Part shown: positions 22,301 to 32,500 of the stretch, piece after piece | How the letters are laid out: each line of letters begins with the position of its first letter | Numbering within the stretch: position 1 is the stretch's first letter | Assembly: GCF_001577835.2 (NCBI RefSeq) | Contig: NC_029521.1 | Span: 8,794,255-8,858,254, forward strand | Length of the DNA: 64,000 bases | Reading direction: 5' to 3' | Source: Coturnix japonica | Taxonomy: Eukaryota; Chordata; Aves; Galliformes; Phasianidae | Made by a program: the position numbers and the translations under genes | The notes under the pieces: generated by a model | The model's database searches: none | What the model was told of the DNA's origin: nothing | Seen by the model: only the letters and a program-made list of their open reading frames with translations

Positions 22301-25300
22301 TGAGTAGCTTGGCTAAATATTTCTCAGAGTCCTTGCAGTTCTGTTTCCTTTCATGTTACTAAGAAATATAGTACAACTTCTGCCAAAATACATAGTGATG
22401 AAGGTGTTTCTCAGCATCTGAACTGCCAGAATGCTGAGCAAGAAAGCAGCAGACTTTGTGGATGGATGTGGGAGGGGAGACCCTGCTCTTAATATTCCTA
22501 TTGGGAACTGTTGGGGTAGAGGTACTATGATATAGTGCTCCAGCAGATGCTGGACAACACATATAGTCCCGAGAAGCTGTTAGTGTGTGTTGGTTGGAGC
22601 TGCAAGTGAAAGAACTGGTTTCTTATGAGAGGGGGAAAGAAAAGAACAAGAAAAAAAAGTAGGAGGGAGGGTGAAGGAGGAGCATACACAAGTAAGAAAG
22701 TACATCTTGTACATGTGGTCAAAACCTCTAGTTTGCAGAATCCTGCATCGAACTGACTGGCTGATTGCTAACCACAAACAGGCCAATGAACGGGTCCTGG
22801 AAATGAGAGGTGGCAAAACTCAGAACTGGAGCACCTATTTGCATGCATACAGAATAAGAGAGTGTGTGTGTGTGTGCACTGTTAATTTTCCTAAATAATT
22901 GTCTAATCAGCCTCTAAGAGTTTCCACTCTCAGTGCTTTAATTCAGTTTTTCCCTTAGCCTGATAGTAGGACAGCCCACAGTTTCTTAAAAATGGTAGTG
23001 CACTGTAAGTACATTTCAAATGTAGTAAATATTTATGGACTCACAGAAATCAATAGTTTCAGTTCTTCATCCCCTATAGCAAATATTGAAGGCTGCCACT
23101 GGCTGGACACAGTTTATTGTTAAGCCTGTATCATGGCAGATGCTCACTGCAATGTATTGCATTGGTGTTTTTAAGGCATGTCTTTTTCATGGAAACCTTT
23201 TGAATAGTTCCTACTTGAGACATGATTTGACAAAATGAAGTAAGATCTTGTATTTAGGTTTAAAAAAAGAGAAGGAGGGAGGTGGGACGAGAAGGGGCTG
23301 TTTGGATTAGGCAACAAAGCTCCCTTCAGGAATGCTGAGTTTTAACTGTGTGAAGTATGTGTGAGGTCAGGCGTTTATTTCAAAGATTAATTGAAGATTA
23401 GATCCCTGTGAACTCCATTTAACCTGCATTTCTTATTCCTTTTAGTACCTCAGAAAAAAAAAAAAATCTTACCGCTGAAAATTCCCTGCTGTTGTTTTAC
23501 TAGTAGTTTTTCTTTACCCAGCATAAAGCAGCAAGGTTTTCAAGACACTCACGTTTGTGCTGAATGCATATCAAGTGTAAGATCTCCAAAACATGGAGGC
23601 TGTAACCTCAGCGTCCTCTTCAAACAGTGAGTAATACTCACCAGAGGTAACGTGCTTTAGTTAAAAACAGTTTTGTTGTAACTTAAATGCTTTCAGCTCT
23701 TGTTCTGAATGTGTTATGTAGTATAAATTGGATTGACCCAAGCAGATTGTTTCAGGACCCTTCCCATGGAAGGAAGTTCTTTCTCTTATTTACCTTGAGG
23801 AGGGCAGCAGGAGAAGGCCCTCTCCTTCACAGTTCTCCCCTCTTAAACCAGAAATACCAGAGGGAAGTGAGAAATGGCCCTTCACTTCCCCTTCCCATCA
23901 GGAAAATGGGTACCCCCACATTGCACAGGGCACAGGCTTACGTCTTGGCAAGGCAGATGTCTGCTTTCTCTATCTGCATAGTGGAGATGCCTTGATGCAC
24001 CAGTGCAGTGCTGGCACTGGGTATGATTGCTGCTGCAACTCCGTGCTCGGAAACATTGCAGGAGCCTGATAAAGCTGAGCATCAGACAGTGAGATATCAG
24101 GCCTATCTGCTTAACTCATGCCTTTAAGCATTTCAGTTTTGCTTGGGGTTTTCCTTTTGCTCAGCACACGGTGAAGCTGGGTTTTACTTTTTGAGTTTAT
24201 TTTGAAAGGTTGAGGTAATCACTGATACTGTGGTGTTTTCCATGGAACTTTTCATTGTAGAATGCCCTGAAGCAGCCCTGTGAAGCAGGATCTCCCCGAG
24301 CTGCCATCCCTGAGGCCAAGTCCCTTAGAGCCTTGCAGTTAGAGAACTAAAGAGGGCTATGTTAAAATCAAGTGCATGAATTTGCGTCTGGAAACATTTG
24401 TCAACTTATTCCTCTTAAACTGCATCACTTTAGCTTACTTCAGAGCTTGTCGGGAATGACTAATGCAGATTGTTAAATTCCTTATAGAAAGTGTGTTATG
24501 CACTTCCTGGTAACTGCTGCAAAGTGCCTGCTGGCACTTTCACATTCTGCAGTGTGGCTGATGCTGCACACCTCTTCCTCATCCCAGCCAGGCTTGTGGG
24601 CACTCACGGCTTTCCTGATGAGAACCCTTTGCCTGCCTGCCCTTTTCCAAAACCTTCTGATGGTGTATTTACAGCCAAAGATGGGGGTGATGCACTGGAG
24701 ATGGTTCAGTGAAGGGAATACTAAACAGTGGTTTTTGTTGTTGTTTTTTTTTCCCTCTAACAAGTCTGTAGTGTTGAACATTTGTATAGAGAAGTGACTG
24801 ATAGCAATGCAGAGCATGAGTTTGGAACAGTGCTAATTGTTCAGGTGCTTTGTAGCAGTGCTTCTATGTGTTATGCTTGAGTTTTTGGCATCTGGTATGC
24901 ACAAGACATTCTCTGTGTTCTTGTTGCTGTGAAGGAGACATTGAGCAATGATGCGTTTCCCTGATAGAGCTGTTAATATAATTTGCCTCTAAACAAAGAG
25001 GAATTGGATGAGTGACTCTGTGAGATTGTGATGGAGGGAGAGGACTATGAGTGTTTGCACTGGGGAGCCTGAAGATCCACAGAGGAAATATGTGGGGTGA
25101 AAGGAAAGAATAGTGAGATGACTTCCTGAAGTCTGACTGGGAGGAGAGGAAGAACCAGTGATTTCCAGGTGCGTTCTTGGGACCCAGGTTTGGGTCTATC
25201 CCTCATTCAGTGATTTGGATGGTGACAAGAATTGCTGGTGGAAAGAAGCCGTTGGCAGCTTCCTGTGGGCCATCAGCTGTGCTCAGTGCTGATGTAGTTG

Positions 25301-27361
25301 TGGGTTTTGAGCAATGATCTCTGACCTCTATCATGGGAAAAAAACAGAACTGTTCCTCTGTGCTATCTGGATGGCAGCAAACTTTAGATTTCTACACAGT
25401 GCATGTGAGCTGTGATGATTTCTTGTGAGTTCTGAATCTTATCTTCACAGGCCAGGTCCTTATACTGCCCTTAGAGGCCAGAGGCACAGCACGAAAGGCA
25501 GAGCTACTGTGTGCTGCAGGGCCCTGTGCTCAGCATCTCAGGTGCTGGGTGGAGGATCCATCCCAGCTCCAGGCTGGACTCAGAAATCCCCTGCAGTGAC
25601 CAAAATCAACCTCCTGGGCTTACCAGCTCTTTGGGTGTCTCCAGGGATGGGGCACCCATCACATCTCTGGGCAATCTGTGCCTCACTGCCCTTAGTGTAA
25701 AACTTTTTCCTCACATGCTGTCTACATTTGCTTTCCTCTCAACCCTTGCTCATGGTGTGACCTTTCTTTTCCCTTTTCTGGCCATTCATTGCCCTTTAGC
25801 CCCTGAGTGCTGGTCAGCACAGGCACAGCCTGTCTATAGCAGGCCATGCCCAGAGCAGGGACCCACAGGAGCACAGTGATGTCTGTCTGTAGATAACAGC
25901 CTGACTCGTGGGAACAGGGACCTGGCAGCAGTTACGGTCTATCTGATTTCTGAGCAGTTATGAAAGAGGAACTTCCTTATTGAGACTCCATCTGGATGGT
26001 GATGCCTTGCCCCTGCACCTGGATATCATGGGGCTGCTGAGAGGGAATTTTCCAGAGTGAAATTCCCTATTGTCAATGGCAGGATGGATATCCCCATCCT
26101 AGCATGATAATGTTACTAAATTACACTCCTGAAGCAAGCTGGGAGATAAAAACAGCCCTGAGAGATATAACCAAGGAGTGGTTCATCACTTGAGATGCTT
26201 GTTCTCTGCTTAGGGATTACTTCCAGGTGTTTTGGTCACCTCAGGAGGAGTCCCAGGTGCCTATGCAAGGCCTGGAGCTGCAGCAGACCCCTCCTTCTCC
26301 CTGCCCCCAAATTAATACCTTAGAAAAATGCAAAGCTCTTAATCTGCTTTATGCATGATGGGAAAGCAGCAGCAGTGCTTAAGCACAGCAGAGGCAAGAA
26401 ATGCCCTCTTCCACACCCATAGCTGTACAGTGGCACGTTTCAAAGTTATACTCTGACAACAGTGCAGCCTGTGCTCTGTTCGTCTGCCCACACAGGGACT
26501 GTGGCCACGGAAATCAGAGGTGTGACAGCACCGACCGCTTCCGCACCCACTGCGCTGTTTGCTGCTCAACACAGCCTCACACACAAAAAAGAGAGGAAAA
26601 AAACAAGAGAGCTGATGCTAAAAATATAAAGTAGAGAAGTCGTCACTACAAATAACTGCTGCATGTGAGTTGATCTCCACGTGGTGTTTTGGAATCTCCT
26701 GTTTTTCCCTGCTGAGAAAAAGCCATGAAAACACCTAATAAATGGCAAGGATGCTCAGCCCCTTGTCTTGCCGTGGATCCACATGAGCACAAGGTGAGCA
26801 CAGGGGAAGTCATTGCTCACCAGAAGCACCACCAGGATCTCGGTAGGCTTTGTGCCATGAAAAGCTGTTCCACCACGTGGCTGACACCGCTGGCCATGGT
26901 GTTGCAGCTGCTGTGGTGGTGGGCGCCCATTGCTCCTCAGTTCACCCACTGGAAACAGGATGAACAAGAAAAGCCTACTGCCGCTTGTACCTAAATCATT
27001 CTTGGCTAAACTCAAGCCTGGATGGTTGAATCCCAATGGAAAAACTGCCAACACAAAAACAGCATGGAGGAAACAGCAGTGGGCAGAGATGTGCACCTGG
27101 AGGGTTTGCCTTGGGTTTGCCTCTCCCCGCAGCCAGCATCAGAGTGGAGATTTTGGTGCTGGGTGGGAGGCTGTGGGGCCGGAGCGCTGGGCTTTTCTGC
27201 AGATGTCTCACTTCAGTCAATCAGGAAACGGTGACGCAGGTTATGGGTTGGGTTTGAGGTTTTGGAAACCTTGTCTAAAAGTCGGTTTCCTTGCCCTGCC
27301 GTGTTTCTGAAGCGCGAGGCCGTGGTGGAGGCTGGCAGGGAGCGGAGGAGAGCCGGCCAAC
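22301..27361. other. Intergenic spacer KIFBP-SRGN
   Basis: No exon-like conserved coding sequence was recognised. It holds a short TG run (22862-22876), an A-rich run near 23450, a probable CR1 fragment near 25636-25760, and otherwise unique-looking sequence. The last few hundred bases must carry the SRGN promoter and 5' UTR, but I see no clear TATA box or named site. Confidence 0.55.
25636..25760 (-). mobile_element. Probable CR1 LINE fragment, antisense
   Basis: TCCAGGGATGGGGCACCCA, CTCTGGGCAATCTGTGCCTC and GTGTAAAACTTTTTCCTCA follow the order of antisense CR1 3' sequence but are strongly diverged. The boundaries are approximate. Confidence 0.5.
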
Positions 27362-28968
27362 ATGCAGCTCCCGGTCAGATGTAGCAGGAGGATTTTCCTG
27401 GCTGTTTGTGTAATCCTCTTTGTGGGATGCACAGCGCAAGGTAACGCCGAGCGGTTGTTCTCTCTGCAGTGCTCTTTCTGCGCTAGGCAGTGTGGGCTCA
27501 GGAGGAAGCCTCTAAATTTAGGGGTGGACATTGCAAATCGACCTTCTGGGAGGAGTGAGGGCTGCTTGGGAAGCCTGCTTTGCTAGAGTTCTGTTTTCTG
27601 GAGGGGGAGTGGGGAGATGCCTTTTGCAAGTGTTTTATTTCTGTGTCTCTCACCCGGCCCGTATGAGAAGACCTTATCAAGTAAGCCACTCTATGTACAC
27701 ACACATCCCAAATGTATATGGCAATGTATATATTTATCCAGCCCTTTCTTAGGGGTCCGGTTATGTCCTGCTATTCCGTTAAGCAGTTACAGATTAAGCC
27801 TGTTGCAGTCCCCATGTCACAACTACTCTGGTCTACAGCCTACTTTGAGGGGGGGAGGAAAGGAAATTGGGTATAAGCATGAGGAAACCGTACGGTTTAC
27901 TTGGTACAGAAAGCATTGCAACACGCAGCACTAAAACAACGAAAAGGAAATGTTGATTCATGACGACAAGTGCCCTGTGGAGTCACTTCTTGCAAGAGAA
28001 AGGCACTTAGCAAGCTTAGGTAGGATAATTCTCTACCAAACCAAGGCTGCGGCAGTGAGAGGCTTCTATTAGGCACCTACTGCTGTTTCTATCCTGAGGA
28101 TGGCCTTTGAGATGATGTTTGTAGCCTCAGCTCTGGGTAGTGCTTATGTACAAAGTACTCAGTCACGCTCGTTTCTTCTGTCGCTGGTGCTGTTATGAAA
28201 ACAACCACCTTCTTAACAAGGTGCTAAGAGAGGTAAACAGAAAGGGGGATATGCAGTGAAAGCGGCAGGAAATCCTTTCTGAGGGATTTTGTTTCTCTGG
28301 CAGAAGAGTGTAGGTGGATGCTGCAAGTCTCCTGCCACATGATGGCAATATATAGGGCAGTAGAGAGCCATAATTACAGGCAGATATCCCCAAGAAAGCG
28401 AGAAAAATTAGACAAATCTCCAAAAGGAGGACAGCGTACCGGGGGGGTGGGGGTGAGAGTGAGTTAATTAAATGAGACCGAAGGGCAGGATCGTAGCTTG
28501 GTTCCTTTGGGTACTGGGTGACGCTGAGGGCCGCTCACAACAGGTGCCCCCGCGCAGAGGGCGCGGTACAAGCGGGTGCGGTGCCGGCCCGACGCCTGGT
28601 CCCCCAACTGCGTGGAGGAGACGGGGCCTTGGTTCCAGCTGCACGACGGAGCGGCCAACAGGATCCTGCCGCCACTGGCCGACCCTGCCCTGTAAGTGAG
28701 GGGGCGCTGGGGGAGCGGCAGCGAGACGGGAGCGGGGCGTGTGACGCGGGGCGTGTGACGGCTGCGGTGTTTCAGGATGAAGCGGTACCAGGAGCTGCGC
28801 GACGCCTTCCCGCTGTCCGAGGAGCTGTCGGGCTCGGGCTGGGACGCGGCGCTGGAGCCGGGCTCGGGCTCGGGCGCTGAGTCCATCCCCGCAGCGCGGG
28901 CAGCGCAGCGCTACGAGCTGCCGCCGGGGATGGAGCTGCGGCTGCAGGACGAGGCGCTGCTGCCATAG
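27362..28968 (+). CDS. SRGN: Serglycin (secretory-granule proteoglycan core protein)
   Basis: Core protein of the proteoglycan that stores proteases and other cargo in haematopoietic and endothelial granules. Three coding exons: 27362-27440, 28544-28691, 28776-28968; 139 residues. Exon 1 encodes a signal peptide (basic start, then FLAVCVILFVGCTAQ). Exon 2 has RARYKRVRC...NCVEE, matching the conserved cysteine pair of human RARYQWVRC...NCLEE. Exon 3 has FPLSEELSGSGWD, matching human FPLSEDYSGSGFG. The exon 2 acceptor is placed at CACAACAG/GTGCCCCC because only this keeps the frame; the nearer CGCGCAG would not. The Ser-Gly attachment region is short, two SGSG blocks separated by a non-SG stretch, against about eight dipeptides in human. 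Exons 2 and 3 are very GC-rich and adjoin the VPS26A CpG island. Confidence 0.85.
28732..28759 (+). repeat. Two perfect 14-bp direct repeats in SRGN intron 2
   Basis: GCGGGGCGTGTGAC occurs twice head to tail; both copies are followed by G, so each carries a TGACG half-CRE. They fill about a third of an 84-base intron. Confidence 0.9.
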
Positions 28969-29004
28969 CGCCGGGATGGACGGACCGCAACACAACCCCG
29001 GCTC

Positions 29005-29010
29005 AATAAA
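29005..29010 (+). other. Poly(A) signal of SRGN (AATAAA)
   Basis: AATAAA 37 bases after the SRGN stop, with a TG-rich stretch after it (29030-29045). The 3' UTR is therefore very short. Confidence 0.85.
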
Positions 29011-29105
29011 AACGCTGCCGTAAGGCTTCTGTGCGCTGCTGTCTTTATTCACACTCAGCCTTCCATCACTCCTCTACACAGTACGGGCTCAGCGGGCCCA
29101 AAAGC

Positions 29106-29180
29106 CCCGACCAATATCACGGACACGGCCCGTCCCATCACAGACAAGGCCCGACCAACATCACGGGCACGGCCCGTCCC
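29106..29180 (+). repeat. 31-bp direct repeat, two copies, 44-bp period
   Basis: Positions 29106-29136 and 29150-29180 match at 29 of 31 bases; both contain CCCGACCAA and CACGGCCCGTCCC. It lies in the spacer between SRGN and VPS26A. Confidence 0.85.
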
Positions 29181-29580
29181 GTCCCGCCCCGTCCGGCCAC
29201 GGGGCGCTGGGGGGGGGGCGGTCACGTGCCGCGGGGGGTGGGCGTGGCGTGGCGGCCCGTAGTGTCACATGACAGGGGCGCGGGCCGGCTGCTGGTGGCG
29301 CGCGGCGGCGGAGACACCGACCGACCGACCATGGTGAGTGAGGGACGGGGTGAGGGCGGGACGGGAGCCCACAGCCGCCGGCCTGAGCGGGGCCTCGGCC
29401 TGGGAGCGGCCGTCCGGTGCATGGCCGCCCACCTGTGGCTGCGTGTGAGGACAGCCGGCCCGGCGGCCCTTCCCCGGCCTGCGGCCAGCGGAGCATTGCT
29501 GCCGTGCTGCTGTACGGCCTGCGGGCGGGGCGGGAATAACGGGCCGCGGCCGGCTCCGCCATGGGGCGGCCATGCGCCTC
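29181..29580 (+). promoter_or_regulatory. CpG-island promoter of VPS26A with two E-boxes
   Basis: TATA-less GC-rich block around the VPS26A start. GTCACGTGCC at 29221-29230 and GTCACATGAC at 29264-29273 resemble the TFEB/TFE3 CLEAR element GTCACGTGAC. GGGGGGTGGGCGTGG (29233-29247) resembles Sp/KLF sites. A (CCGA)n-like run lies directly before the ATG. Confidence 0.6.
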
Positions 29581-32500
29581 CCTGTGCGCGTTCCCCTCCT
29601 TAGCCCGGGTTCCGTGTTGAAGCCGGCACGTCTGGGCCTCTCTAAAGCCGGTCCTGTCTGTGTGCAGCTGGAACGCATTAAGGCACCGTGTAGGATCAAA
29701 GTAAAACGCCTCGTCTTGCGTAGCTTCCCTGCAGCAGTATCCGCTGGCAACTGGAGGAGCTAGTGGTTGTTGTCTTTGCTCCGTATGTTCGCATCCTCCC
29801 GGCTGAGATCACAGCTCATTGCTGTGGGTGTACATGGAGAAGGTGAAGGATGCGCTGGGCAGCGCAGTGTTACAGGGGTAGGGCTGGATGGCTGCTCCGG
29901 GTCGTGGTGCAGCGGCTCAGGGTGGAAGGTGCTGTGTGACCACCCTGGGTAATGCTCACCCGGAGGTAACGGGCTTCCTCCTTTGCTCTGGGGGGATGGA
30001 AACACTGGCTGACCTGGAAAACAAATACAAAACTGAAGAAAAGAGATGTGACTATACCAAAAGAACTTGTGTGTCACTTTAAAATAACATAAAAATCTAA
30101 AATCTCATGTTTGTTTTGTTTTGTTTTTTTTCTGCCTCCCCCTTTTGCAGGAGCCAAACCCAGAGCCATTCTAGTGTGCAGCCACATACAAACAAAACAA
30201 AAACCCCAAACAACACAACAGTAAAACCCCAAAGCTTCCTTTCTTGTTTCAGCAGTCAACGCACCCGTTTGTGCTTGGCAGGTTCAGCCTTGGGTTTGAC
30301 CACCTCCATGCTTGTCCGCTTTTGCTTTCTGAGTACGTGGAAGAGACGTACGTAGGCCTGTAAGTGAAGCCTTGCAGCTGTGTGGCTGGAACTGGGGCCA
30401 CTTGCTCTCTGAGCAAATACAGAGCTGCTTTAGACGTGCGTGAGTGGCTGTTTTACAGCTCCAAGTTGCGCCATGTCTTGCAGCAAGTTGCTCAGTGTTC
30501 CTACTGCTGGGCAGGTGCATTTATGTTGTACGCTCTTGTAGTTTATTTTGTTTTCAGTTCTACTTCAGGATCTCAGGTTTTGGATGTGTTCCTGCACAGC
30601 TGATGCGAGAACGATGGTTTCGCATAATCCATGTTCGTACAGCTGAAGTGGATGCCCTTATCTAGCACTGAGTGTAGATTCTAAAAACAAACAGACAAAA
30701 AAGCCCAAACAAACAAATGCTTAACAAACCGAACCATAATGTTGCACTGAATTAGCATAGTACTGTCTGCTTCAGTTCATTGTAGTGGGCCAGTGTCTGG
30801 CTCCTAAAGAAGAAAATGTGGGGTTTAGTTTGGACCTTACCGAGCTTCCATAGAGCAGCCATGCTGCTTTGCAGTTTGTTGTGAGAAATGTTTGTGCAAG
30901 GTCAAAGAGTGAGACTTGATTGATAATAGTCAAAAGTTTGTGCCTGGGGAGTGCTGTTGTAAGGTGAGGACAAGCATTTCATGCTTGCAGTATATCAGTG
31001 TCTGGAGCAGGGTTACAGGTAAGCATGAAACACCTGCCGTATCTGATGGTGGAGTGGCAAAGCTGAGGTAGATCATATACAAAGCTGCTGTCTCCTGTAC
31101 CTGTTGATGCTCACTTGCATTCCTAAGAGAATGACATGGCACAGGAGGAGACAGCAAATAAAAGTTCCTTATTCAACTTTTTCTAACCACGAGATTGCTT
31201 CCTGTGTTCTGTTAGATCCCTGTTTAGCTATTTGTTTTTGCCTTGCTTTGCTCCGTTACCCCTCCTACTTCTGGTCATCTGTTACTGTTGTTTATGCAGT
31301 GAGTTACAATGGGTATAAACCATGCTGAAAGCTACGTGCTGTTCCAAATCCCAAACGAGGCAGAATAAACTTATTAACAAGATTATTATTATTATTTTTG
31401 GAGCACGATTAAAAGGGATTACTTTTTTGAAAGTGAAATCTGTGATCTGACAGTAAATATGGTTAGAAAACTGACTTGATTGCAGTTACGTGCTAGTTGA
31501 ACAACCATCTTCCATCACTGTTAAATTTCAGGTCTCAAGTACAGACAGGGCTTTGTAACTTCATGGGAGCGCAACTGTTATTCCCCCATGTGTGGGGCAC
31601 AGCTGCAGGTAAATACCACCTTTAAAATGCAGCGTCCACTGGGAAGTAACTTAAGAATTCTTTGTTGCAGAGTTTTCTTGGAGGCTTCTTCGGTCCCGTT
31701 TGTGAGATTGATGTTATTCTTAATGATGCAGAAACACGAAAAACGGCAGAAATGAAAACAGAAGATGGTAAAGTAGAAAAGCATTTTCTCTTCTATGATG
31801 GTGAATCTGTTTCAGGAAAGGTAAATATTTGCTATTAATCACTTTACTGATTCTGATGGTATTGCATATAGAAAATCAAAAGAAAACATGTAAGCAAGAG
31901 CTGCCCTTTCGGGTTAGGCAGTTATTTGAAGAGAAAACACTATCTTCTTTTATCTGATCTTAACCGTAGTTATTCAGACAACTGGGAAATCGGAGCCTTT
32001 TCAATAGTTGGTTGTTTCTGATAATCCTTTCTGGTCATCTTGACTTTATGAATTAGCTGCTCGTGTGACCACGTGCAATCCTGTCGTTACTTCTGACAAG
32101 AAAACTATTCCAAACTGTACCCGCTCCCCTTTCTTCCCTTTAAACTTCAAAATCCACAACTCCGTATGTGTGTGAGTAATTTTTTTGGCTGGTGCAGCCA
32201 ACCTACTTTGCATACCCTGAAGCTAAGCCTTATGTTTCATGCCCTGAAGTGGTTTCTGGAGCTTCATTAGAGGAGCTGTGTGTTAAGTTCAGCTGGCTGT
32301 TGAGTCAACAAGAGTTTTTCTTGGTGGGGGTGAGAACTGTCAGGTGAGAAATGAAAAAGGGATTGCCAGAGGGGTTCCTCATCTTTCAGTATCACACCCA
32401 GGGAGTTCTTGCCATCATTCTTGTTTTACTAGAGCCATTCTCATTCTCTGAATATTTCAGTTAGGATTCACTTTTCCTTCAGGAAGCCTAGGTATTGGTT

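Noticed and set aside
23687-23995. 102-codon frame in the KIFBP-SRGN spacer
   Set aside because: No similarity to a known protein, no splice-site context and no promoter or poly(A) signal fitting a gene.
25000-25340. Repeat-like segment suggestive of an internal CR1 or other LINE region
   Set aside because: A short resemblance (GTGATTTGGATGGTGA) is too weak to name a family without a library search.
28541-28560. Alternative SRGN exon 2 acceptor at CGCGCAG (28560)
   Set aside because: It would put exon 2 out of frame with the signal-peptide exon; the acceptor at 28543 preserves the frame and the length alignment with human.
28468-29052. Minus-strand 194-codon frame over SRGN exons 2-3
   Set aside because: Compositional shadow of GC-rich coding sequence on the other strand; no family resemblance.
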